Part shown: piece by piece, positions 1 to 8,200 of the stretch
Layout: every line of letters starts with the position of its first letter
Position numbering within the stretch: position 1 is the stretch's first letter
Source: an uncultured Alphaproteobacteria bacterium
GTDB taxonomy: Bacteria; Pseudomonadota; Alphaproteobacteria; TMED127
Direction of reading: 5' to 3'
Assembly: GCA_902567145.1 (NCBI GenBank)
Contig: CACFLM010000026.1
Location: 1 to 12,761, forward strand
Length of the DNA stretch: 12,761 nt
Made by a program: the position numbers and the translations under genes
The notes under the pieces: generated by a model
Seen by the model: only the letters and a program-made list of their open reading frames with translations
Told to the model about the DNA's origin: nothing
The model's database searches: none

Positions 1-485
1 ATTCACTTGCTATTTTAGGACTAATAGAAATACATTTTTTATATTTTAGTTTGATTATATTAACTGTATTCTTTTCTTTCTATTCTGTGAACAAGCCACC
101 TGCTAAGATCTTCTTAGGTGATGTTGGCTCGGTGCCAATTGGTTTTTTAGTAGGATTTATAATAATTTATAATATGATCAAGTCAGATTTAATAATTCCC
201 TTTTTAATAATAATCATGTACTACCTTCTTGATTCTATAATTACTATTTTCATAAGATTTGCGAAAAGAGAAAATATATTTAAAGCTCACAGCAGTCATT
301 TTTATCAAAGGACTATCAGAAAGGGTTATAACCACGAGTATGTTTTAAAAAGAATAATATACCTAAATGTGATACTTTTATTACTAGCTATACTATCAAT
401 TTATTTGCCTCTACTCTCATTACTATTGGCATTCTTATCAACCTTTTTTTTATTGCTTTTTTTTAATTCAAGGAAATTAAAATGA
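1..485 (+). CDS. WecA/WbpL-like glycosyltransferase family 4 protein (undecaprenyl-phosphate sugar-1-phosphate transferase), 3' part
   Basis: This gene is cut at its 5' end. The frame is open from base 3 to the TGA at 483-485, leaving about 160 codons of a family whose members usually have 300-380. The visible part contains PPAKIFLGDVGS (about 96-131), matching the conserved GDxGS segment of the MraY/WecA superfamily, and KAHSSHFYQR (282-311), matching its HxxHxxQR cytoplasmic motif. Hydrophobic membrane segments lie around and after these motifs. The family moves a sugar-1-phosphate from a UDP-sugar to undecaprenyl phosphate at the inner membrane, starting O-antigen or capsule units. Its neighbour is a WbpM-like dehydratase, as in the WbpL-WbpM pair of Pseudomonas, so the substrate may be a 6-deoxy-HexNAc such as QuiNAc or FucNAc; that is inference. 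The TTG at 51 lies inside the protein and is not the start. It overlaps the next gene by four bases. Confidence 0.88.
   Translation, partial: SLAILGLIEIHFLYFSLIILTVFFSFYSVNKPPAKIFLGDVGSVPIGFLVGFIIIYNMIKSDLIIPFLIIIMYYLLDSIITIFIRFAKRENIFKAHSSHFYQRTIRKGYNHEYVLKRIIYLNVILLLLAILSIYLPLLSLLLAFLSTFFLLLFFNSRKLK
470..475 (+). promoter_or_regulatory. Ribosome binding site for the dehydratase gene
   Basis: AAGGAA sits 6 bases before the ATG at 482, inside the last codons of the preceding gene. It supports this start, and translation is probably also coupled through the ATGA overlap at 482-485. Confidence 0.5.
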
Positions 486-2296
486 ATATTAGAATACTTT
501 TCACAATTCTTCATGATCTTTTTTTCTTCGGAATCTCTTTTTTTCTCGCACTGTGGATAAGATTAGATTTTATTAGCGCATTAAATCTAGCGAATGAATT
601 ATGGGCGTTCATAATTTTGTTCTCATTGACTAATATTGTGCTCTTAAAATACTTGGGTTTATATCTTGGTATATGGAGGTATGCATCATTACATGAAATT
701 ATATCAATTATAAAAAGTGTATCTATTTCAATTCTTTTATTACTATGTGTTCTTTTCCTTATCTTTAGATTAGAAAATATTCCTAGATCATTTCCAATAA
801 TTCTATTTATAATTTCGATTATCAGCGTAACAAGCCCACGAATTTTTTATCGAATCCTCAAAGACAACTTAAATAAAAATAATCTAAAAAGAATACCTAT
901 ATTAGTAGTCGGTGATAGCACAACTACTGAGAATTTTATTAGATTTTCGAAACAAGACAATAATTCTCTATATGAAGTTATTGGGATTGTAAGCTTTAAG
1001 GATTCTTCAATTGGAAGGCGAATACATAATATTCCAATAATTTGCTCAGCTAATAAAATTGATTTGTTAACGGAAAAAATCAAGAAAATGAAAAAATTAC
1101 CACAGAGAATAATTATATCAGACCCAAAGATTAAACCAGATACTTTAGAGACATTTTATATTTTTTCAAAACAAAACGGACTAGCCATTGGAATGCTCCC
1201 AAGTATTTCTGAAATATCAAATCAAAATATTAATCAATTTGAACCAAAACCTATAATTATAGAGGATATACTTGGAAGAAAACAAAAAGTTAATAATCCA
1301 AGAATACTGGAGAAAATCTCTGGAAAAACTGTCTTAGTTACAGGCGCAGGAGGAAGTATTGGTAGTGAATTATGCAAACAAATTCATAGATTAAATCCAA
1401 GATTACTTATTTTGGTTGAACAAAATGAATATAATCTTTTCAAAATTTCTTCAACTTTGAAAGTTAAAACTATACATAGCCTTACTGACATCAGAGACTT
1501 CAAGAAGATGGAAAAAATTCTTACAAAATATAAACCTGATTATGTTTTCCATACAGCAGCACTAAAACATATAACTTTTGTTGAGAGCGATCCTATAGAA
1601 GCTTTGCAAACGAACTTTCTGGCTACAGTCAAGCTATGTCAACTTTGCAAAATTCTAAAAATCAAGAAAATGATCTTTGTATCAACTGATAAAGCTGTAA
1701 ACCCATCAAATGTAATGGGTGCTTCTAAAAGACTATGTGAAAAATATATTCAGAAAATTTCCATTGAATCTAAAGAAACTATTTTCACTATTGTTAGATT
1801 TGGAAATGTTTTAGGTTCTACTGGATCAGTTGTTCCTCTTTTTGAAAAACAAATTAGCAATGGAGGTCCTGTTACAATCACTCATCCTAAAATAAAAAGA
1901 TTCTTTATGACAATACGAGAAGCAGTAGAATTGGTACTAATTTCCTCACAACTAGATGTAAAGGAAAACGGTGAAATCTTTATACTTGAAATGGGTGATT
2001 CTATTTACATAAAAGATATGGCTAAAAAGATGATACTATTATCTGGGGCTAATGAGGAAAATATCGAAATTAAAATTACCGGACTAAGGAAAGGAGAAAA
2101 ACTTAACGAAGAACTTTTTTTTAAAAATGAGGTTGTTGAAAAAACTAAAATAAAGGGTATTTTATCCACAAACAGTAGACTATTCACCTCCAAGACAAAT
2201 GATTTTAATAAATTGATTTCTGAAGTTAGTAGTCAGAATAAACTAAATTCAATAAGATATTTTGAGAAACTTTTACCAGAGTATAAGAAAAATTGA
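482..2296 (+). CDS. Membrane-anchored nucleotide-sugar 4,6-dehydratase (WbpM/PglF/CapD family)
   Basis: This 604-residue protein is similar in length to PglF (about 590) and WbpM (about 665). The N-terminus has about four hydrophobic membrane segments (residues 8-115). A first Rossmann-like domain follows (from about 138; ILVVGD then a degenerate glycine loop). The catalytic short-chain dehydrogenase domain starts with the NAD(P)-binding TGAGGSIGSE (287-296). Further family motifs are HTAALKH (357-363), STDKAVNPS (401-409), MGASK (412-416), the HPKIKRFFMT segment near 468-477 and GLRKGEKLNEEL (534-545). Met412 takes the place of the usual catalytic Tyr, giving the Ser/Met/Lys arrangement known from WbpM-type enzymes. 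The family makes UDP-4-keto-6-deoxy-HexNAc, the precursor of QuiNAc, FucNAc or bacillosamine. The gene lies directly after a GT4 transferase that could use the product. The exact sugar cannot be read from sequence. Confidence 0.9.
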   Translation: MNIRILFTILHDLFFFGISFFLALWIRLDFISALNLANELWAFIILFSLTNIVLLKYLGLYLGIWRYASLHEIISIIKSVSISILLLLCVLFLIFRLENIPRSFPIILFIISIISVTSPRIFYRILKDNLNKNNLKRIPILVVGDSTTTENFIRFSKQDNNSLYEVIGIVSFKDSSIGRRIHNIPIICSANKIDLLTEKIKKMKKLPQRIIISDPKIKPDTLETFYIFSKQNGLAIGMLPSISEISNQNINQFEPKPIIIEDILGRKQKVNNPRILEKISGKTVLVTGAGGSIGSELCKQIHRLNPRLLILVEQNEYNLFKISSTLKVKTIHSLTDIRDFKKMEKILTKYKPDYVFHTAALKHITFVESDPIEALQTNFLATVKLCQLCKILKIKKMIFVSTDKAVNPSNVMGASKRLCEKYIQKISIESKETIFTIVRFGNVLGSTGSVVPLFEKQISNGGPVTITHPKIKRFFMTIREAVELVLISSQLDVKENGEIFILEMGDSIYIKDMAKKMILLSGANEENIEIKITGLRKGEKLNEELFFKNEVVEKTKIKGILSTNSRLFTSKTNDFNKLISEVSSQNKLNSIRYFEKLLPEYKKN

Positions 2297-3831
2297 AAGA
2301 AATAAAAATTAAGAGAGCAATAGTATCAGTATTTGATAAAACCAATCTAAATCTATTAGCCGATTACTTCATTAAAAATAACGTTCAAGTTTTGAGTACA
2401 GGTGGAACAGCTTTGTTTTTAAAGAAATACAGTAAAAAAATAAAACTCATTGAGATATCTAAATTTACTAAATTTAATGAAATTCTGGGGGGGAGAGTTA
2501 AATCCTTACACCCATATATACATTCTGCCATTCTAGCAAAAAAAGATGATCCAACTCACAAGAAAGAATTAGAAAAGATTAACGTACCTTTTATTGATTT
2601 AGTAGTCGTTAATTTATATCCATTTGAAGAAGTTATAGATCAAACTAATTCTACAAAACAAAAGTGTATAGAAAATATTGATATCGGGGGACCCACTCTA
2701 ATCAGAGCTGCAGCTAAAAATTATGAAAGTGTAACCGTTCTATCAGAACCTAGTCATTATGAACTATTTTTAAAAGAAACTAAAAAAAATAATTGTACAT
2801 CAAAAACTTTCAGAGAAAGTTGTGCAAAAATCGCATTTGAAAATACTGCCTATTATGAGGCTCTAATTTCAAATTGGTTTAATAAAGATGAAAGTAATTT
2901 TTGTGAAGAAAAAATTGCAATACCACTAAAAAAATTGTCTCATTTAAGATACGGAGAGAATCCTCATCAGAATGCTGCTTTGTTTAAATTTGGGGGAAAT
3001 AAATTTCATAAAATATCGGGTAAAGATCTTTCATATAATAATATTTACGATTCAGAGATTGCTGTAGAACTCGCTGAACAATTCTCAAGAGCATCCTGCG
3101 TTGTTCTAAAACATGGTAATCCATGTGGGGTTGCTCTTGACTCAAAGCAAGAAAAAGCATATATGAAAGCAATTGAATGCGATAGAATTAGTGCATTTGG
3201 TGGAATCGTTGCATTTAATAGAAAACTATCTATTGAAACAGCAAAGAAAATTAATGATTTATTTACTGAAGTTGTAATTGCACCTAGTTATTCTCCTGAA
3301 TCTAAAAAGCTTCTCTCGCAAAAAAAGAATCTCATCTTGATAGAATACGTTTCTTCCAAAAAAATAACTAAGTTACACTTAAAAACTACAAGAAACTTTT
3401 TACTGTTACAAAATAAAGATAATAAAACTATAACAAAGAAAAATGTGATGGTTAAAACTATCAAAAAACCAAGTGTTAAAATTGTTAAGGATTTGGTTTT
3501 TGCTTATATCGTCTCAAAATATATTAATTCAAATGCAATAGTATTAGTTGAAGATCTTGCCACAAAAGGAATAGGTGTTGGTCAGACTAGTAGACTGGAT
3601 TCCGCACAACAAGCAATTAATAAAATGAAATCTAATTTTGAAAACTCCAATGCTGTTTTAGCATCAGACGGTTTCTTTCCTTTTCCTGATATAGTCAAGT
3701 TGTGCTCCAAAAATAATATAAATGCAATAATCCAACCTGGTGGATCAAAAAATGATGAAAGTGTTATTGATGAAGCAAATAAGCATCGTATATCCTTAGT
3801 ATTTACAGGTATAAGGCACTTCAAACATTAG
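2293..3831 (+). CDS. purH: Bifunctional AICAR formyltransferase / IMP cyclohydrolase
   Basis: This 512-residue protein is full length for PurH and carries the last two steps of de novo IMP synthesis in the cytosol. The N-terminal cyclohydrolase domain (1 to about 195) shows SVFDKTN (12-18), STGGTA (35-40), GRVKSLHP (67-74), VVNLYPF (105-111) and ENIDIGGPTLIRAAAKN (127-143). The C-terminal transformylase domain shows LRYGENPHQ (218-226), LSYNN (246-250), KHGNPCG (273-279, with the catalytic Lys273-His274 pair), SAFGGI (300-305), QPGGS (481-485) and the usual TGIRHFKH ending. The start is TTG at 2293. An in-frame TAA at 2284-2286 rules out anything further upstream, and the family's first motif begins at residue 8. 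The TTG overlaps the preceding TGA (2293-2296) and has no clear ribosome site, so translation probably depends on coupling. Its 3' end overlaps the convergent transporter gene by 11 bases. Confidence 0.97.
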   Translation: MKEIKIKRAIVSVFDKTNLNLLADYFIKNNVQVLSTGGTALFLKKYSKKIKLIEISKFTKFNEILGGRVKSLHPYIHSAILAKKDDPTHKKELEKINVPFIDLVVVNLYPFEEVIDQTNSTKQKCIENIDIGGPTLIRAAAKNYESVTVLSEPSHYELFLKETKKNNCTSKTFRESCAKIAFENTAYYEALISNWFNKDESNFCEEKIAIPLKKLSHLRYGENPHQNAALFKFGGNKFHKISGKDLSYNNIYDSEIAVELAEQFSRASCVVLKHGNPCGVALDSKQEKAYMKAIECDRISAFGGIVAFNRKLSIETAKKINDLFTEVVIAPSYSPESKKLLSQKKNLILIEYVSSKKITKLHLKTTRNFLLLQNKDNKTITKKNVMVKTIKKPSVKIVKDLVFAYIVSKYINSNAIVLVEDLATKGIGVGQTSRLDSAQQAINKMKSNFENSNAVLASDGFFPFPDIVKLCSKNNINAIIQPGGSKNDESVIDEANKHRISLVFTGIRHFKH

Positions 3832-5038
3832 ACTTAAAAAATGGAACTAGGGATAGAAAAAAGAAGATTGGGATTATCAGAACACCTAATCTTATTGAAT
3901 TACTTAAATCTATTGTAAGACCTACTAAAAAAGGTCCAAGTATTGAACATAGATTACCAAACATTGAATAAAGGGTAAAAGCCGACATTTGATTTGTAGA
4001 TCTAATCTTTTTTACTAAAAAACTTCTACTAGATGCTTGAATTGGACCAATAAAAAAGCCAATTGCTAAAGCTATTATCCAAAAACCAAAATGATCTTCT
4101 ATAATAAAAAGACTTAAAGTTAAAATTAGGAGGCTAAGAATACAAATTTTTAATGTTGTTAATGATCCAATCTTATCCTCAAACTTTCCAAAAGACAAAC
4201 AACCAAAAATACCAAAAAGATTTATAAAAACTCCAAGGAACAAAATTTCAGATTCTGACAACCCAAATAAGAAAGCTGAAATCATGCTCGCAAATGCAAA
4301 AATTGAGATAACTGCGTTGTTAAAGAAAAAATAACTTATTAAGAACCTTGACAAACCTTCTGATTTTAAATTTTTTACGAGCTTAAAAATATCAGGAGTT
4401 GTGAAGTATGTCTTTTCAAGATCTTTAAATAAAGACAGTCCAAAAAAAGCTACCCAGACTGCAACGAACGGTCCAATAAAAATAAAAACCGACACATTAA
4501 ATATTCTGTAATCTTGATTAACAGTATAGTTAAGCAACAAGTAAACCAAAAATAATGAAATTAATCCTCCCAAGTATCCTGATGCCCAACCCAAATTAGA
4601 TAAAGCTCCCACATTATTTTTACTTCTAATTTTAAAAAGTGAGATATTATAAAAAAGGGTTACAATCTCAAATGAAATATATGAAATTACTATAAATATT
4701 AAAGGAACAATATGATTAGAACCCTCTTCAAATAAAACCAAACAAAATGTAAATAAAATCATCACATAAAAGAAAAATTTGAAAAATCCAATATTTATTT
4801 TTTTAAACAAATACTTTCCTCGAATTAGTATGAATGATAAAAGCAAAAAACATAAAACACTTGCAGATGAGAGTGCGAAGCCCCAGAGACTTGTACCTAA
4901 GGTAGGGTTCTTTGCAATTTTCTTTGCATAAAATGCACCATAAAAAAAAGTTAAAATTAGAGTTGGATAACTTGAAATCCCAAAATCAAATAAACACCAA
5001 GATCTGACTTTTTTGGAACTTTTTAGTGACAAAAACAT
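3821..5038 (-). CDS. UMF1/Atg22-like major facilitator superfamily transporter
   Basis: This 405-residue protein is almost entirely hydrophobic, with about 12 likely membrane helices as expected for the major facilitator superfamily. UMF1 (Atg22-like) signatures are visible: WCLFDFGISSYPTLILTFF (14-32, like the family's WxLYDWANSAF start), SNLGWASGYLGG (147-158) and GPIQASSRSF (331-340). The bacterial members' substrate is generally unknown, so no transport role is assigned. The ATG lies 14 bases after the stop of the giant adhesin gene on the same strand, so read-through from that gene is possible. No Shine-Dalgarno site is visible before it. It converges on purH and the coding ends overlap at 3821-3831, leaving no room for an intergenic terminator. 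Function beyond family is uncertain. Confidence 0.88.
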   Translation of the reverse strand: MFLSLKSSKKVRSWCLFDFGISSYPTLILTFFYGAFYAKKIAKNPTLGTSLWGFALSSASVLCFLLLSFILIRGKYLFKKINIGFFKFFFYVMILFTFCLVLFEEGSNHIVPLIFIVISYISFEIVTLFYNISLFKIRSKNNVGALSNLGWASGYLGGLISLFLVYLLLNYTVNQDYRIFNVSVFIFIGPFVAVWVAFFGLSLFKDLEKTYFTTPDIFKLVKNLKSEGLSRFLISYFFFNNAVISIFAFASMISAFLFGLSESEILFLGVFINLFGIFGCLSFGKFEDKIGSLTTLKICILSLLILTLSLFIIEDHFGFWIIALAIGFFIGPIQASSRSFLVKKIRSTNQMSAFTLYSMFGNLCSILGPFLVGLTIDLSNSIRLGVLIIPIFFFLSLVPFFKSNV

Positions 5039-5052
5039 AAAATTATAATTTT

Positions 5053-5238
5053 TTAGTTACAAAGGCCATTTTGTAAAATACATGGTGCAACTTCTACTGA
5101 TTGATCTGGAGTAGAGATACTAATTTTTTCTGCTACAGCAGGGACATTTCTATGAGATGTTCTAGTTGGAAGAAGAATTAAATTTTTTCCTGAACGTCCC
5201 TTCTTCAAAATATTCCTAATCCTAGCGGCAAAAGATAG
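5053..5238 (-). other. C-terminal basic tail with terminal cysteine pair (possible surface anchor)
   Basis: This covers the last 61 codons plus the stop of the giant adhesin gene. It lacks the repeat pattern. It begins LSFAARIRNILKKGRSGK, which is strongly basic, and ends CILQNGLCN, with cysteines 9 and 2 residues from the end (counting the last residue as 1). In HMW1 of Haemophilus influenzae, a C-terminal cysteine pair forms a disulfide loop that holds the adhesin in its outer-membrane pore. A similar job here is inferred from position and spacing only. Confidence 0.5.
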
Positions 5239-8200
5239 TTTATGTTTTAAAACAATTAAAAATGTCCCACCTGAAAATGTATAATTAGATGCTAATCCAG
5301 TCCCGTCTGAAAAAAATAATGTACCCAATGAAATAGGTTCAATTGTGCCTGGACGATTTTTTGAAATATTTCCTGACCCAGATAAGGTTAGAGTTTCATT
5401 GTTAATCGTCAAAACCGATAACTCATTGGCCAATACAACCAAAGAAGGGTTGTCCTCTGGCACTCTTGTTGCTAAGAGGCTAAGAGGTCTTTTAGTTACA
5501 TTCATTGATGCTCCAGTTAACGTGTAATTTGAATGTGCGGAAGCTAAAGATCCAATATTTACTGATTTAGATCCAACACTAGCTGAATTAATTGTACCTG
5601 AACCTGATAAAGTTACGGTGTCTGAGCCAACTGTATTAGTAAATGAATTAAATATATTTCCATTAACTGATGTTGTTGCATCGTAAAATCTACTTCCTGA
5701 AGCCACAGTTGACCTTGGCGTAACATCTACCGTGTGCGATCCCCCTAATAATGTATAATTTGAAGCAACTCCTGAACCGTTCCCGAGTACAAGAGAATTA
5801 TTGTCTACTATGGTTTTTGCTATGCCAGTATTTTTATTCTGCATTAAGCCTATCCCGCTTAATGTTAAGGTTTGAGTTCCAACTGTATTGGATATTCCAT
5901 TTGCTTTTAGACCAGAGGAAGGGGCATTTAATGTTCCATCGTAAACTTTCTCTATTGCAACATTTACTGGTCGTTGAGTTATATTAAGTGTTATTGTACC
6001 CATACTATAGTTTGATGCGTTTCCAGTGGCGCTTACAAGACTTAATGTATTTTGTGTTACTGATTTATTGTTAGATGCGCTAGCATTTGATACGCTTCCT
6101 TGTCCTGTTAAAGTAATTAATTCAGAACCTACTCCAGTATTTACAACCAAATCTGAACCGTTTACAACTGTAGTATTATCGTAGACTCTTGACCCTGATA
6201 CATTTAACTGACGAGAATCTACAGTAAACGTTCCACTTACCAATGAGTAATTTGATGCTAATCCACTTCCGTCAACCAATTGAAGCGTACCCAAGGAAAT
6301 CGATTTTCCTGAGCCTGCAATGGCAGTTACTATTGACCCTGACCCTGAAATTGATAACGTTTCGCTTCCAGATCTATTATTAAACGCTGATATATCCGAG
6401 CTGCTAATATTTGTTGTTCCATCATAAAATCTGGATCCGCTTATTGTAACGGGTCTCTTTGTAACACTCATTGTTTGCGTTGCTCCAGACAAGGTATAAT
6501 TAGAAGCTAAACCACCATTTGATCCATCTCCAAGCGATAATCCACTTATATTTGTTATCGGTTTTGATTCTCCTACATTTGAATTTCCCATAACACCATT
6601 CCCCGAAAGTGAAATTGTTTCTGACCCAACCAAGTTTATAAATGTTGTTAAGTCAGATGCAGAAGCTGTTGAAGAGGAGTCATAAACACGTGAGCCCTCT
6701 ATTCCCAAGGGTCTTTTACTGATATTTAAGGTCGCTGTCGTTAAGTTATAATTACTTGCAGCAGCATTCCCATCTGCAAGGGCAATGCTCCCGAGTGTGA
6801 TTGATTGTCCTGATGCAACATTTTTAGAACCAACCGTTCCACTTCCTGTTAAGTTTAAATTTTCTCCACTTACTAGATTACTAAAAGTTGTTGTAAAATT
6901 CGAAGAATTAGCATCTGTTGTTCCTTCATAAACTCGGCTACCTACAAAAGTTACATCTCTTTTTGTAACGTCAAATGTCCCAGATATTAAATCATAATTA
7001 GAGGCAGAGCCTGAATTATCTGCTAAGTCTAATGTTCCTAATGAAATTGTTTTAGCTGATCCCACTCCAGCTGAACTAATTGTCCCTGACCCTGTTAAAG
7101 ACAAAGTTTCACTCCCAGCTCGATTGTTAATTGATGTAATCGCAGAGTTAGAAACAGTTGTCAGTCCATCATATATTCTGGTTCCAACTATTGTGATCGG
7201 TCTTTTAGTCACACTGAGTGAATGAGTTCCACCAGATAACGTGTAATTAGCTGCTAACCCTCCATTTGAACCATCTCCAAGCGTCAATCCGCTAACATCT
7301 GATAACGATTTAGAATCTCCTACATTTTTACTCCCTACAGCACCGTTTCCAGATAAAACTAGTGTTTCAGAACCTATTAAATTACTTATTGTTGATAAAT
7401 CAGATGCCGAAGCTACCGTAGTTGAATCATAAACTCTTGTACCATTAAGATTGACCGGCCTTCCTGAAATACTTAGTGTTGTTGAGGTTAAATTATAGTT
7501 GTCAGCTGAACCAGACCCATCAACCAAAGCTAAATTAACAACTGTAACTGTTTTACCAGCACCTACATTAGCACTTGAAACTGTTCCTGTTCCAGTCTGT
7601 GACAAAATCTCTGAACCAACAACATTACTATATGTAAATGTAGTAGAGATGTCTGTACCATCAAGAACGTTAGTACCATTGTAAACTCTACTTGCAGAGA
7701 GTGTTATCGGTCTTTTTGTCACATTGAGAGTATGAGTCCCTCCGTCAAGAGTGTAATTACTTGCTTGACCTGAATTATTTGACAATGAAAGAGTATTTTT
7801 ACTTACTGTTTTACCATTTTGTACTGCAGCAGATAATATAGTGCCTGAACCTGAGAGATTTAAAGTTTCAGAGCCAACTAGGTTTGATAACGATAAATCT
7901 GAAGCATTTGCACTTGTTGAACCATCATAGACTCTTGTGCCAGCAGAATTAAGTATTCTTGGAGTAATTTCAAATGTAGTTGTGTAATTGCTTAATGTAT
8001 AATTTCCAGCACCTGCACCTGTCAGTGCAAGTGATCCTGCAGTAACAGTCTTGTTAGCACCTACGTTTTCATCTGCGACGGTACCAGCTCCAGTCAAACT
8101 TACTATTTCTCCACTTACCAAATTGGTTAAATTTAAGTCCGAGCTGTTTACCGTCTTCGTTCCATCATATTGTCGGTTCCCTGTAATATTTACTGATAAC

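Noticed and set aside
51..53. TTG as start of the first gene
   Set aside because: The frame is open further left to base 3, and the conserved GDxGS motif would lie only 23 residues from this start, far too close for a complete GT4 enzyme.
847..3824. Minus-strand open frames opposite the dehydratase and purH
   Set aside because: They lie wholly inside clearly conserved genes and show no protein-family features.
5042..5047. TATAAT on the minus strand just before the transporter ATG
   Set aside because: Only three bases separate it from the ATG and no -35 element is found at 16-18 bases; expected by chance in AT-rich DNA.
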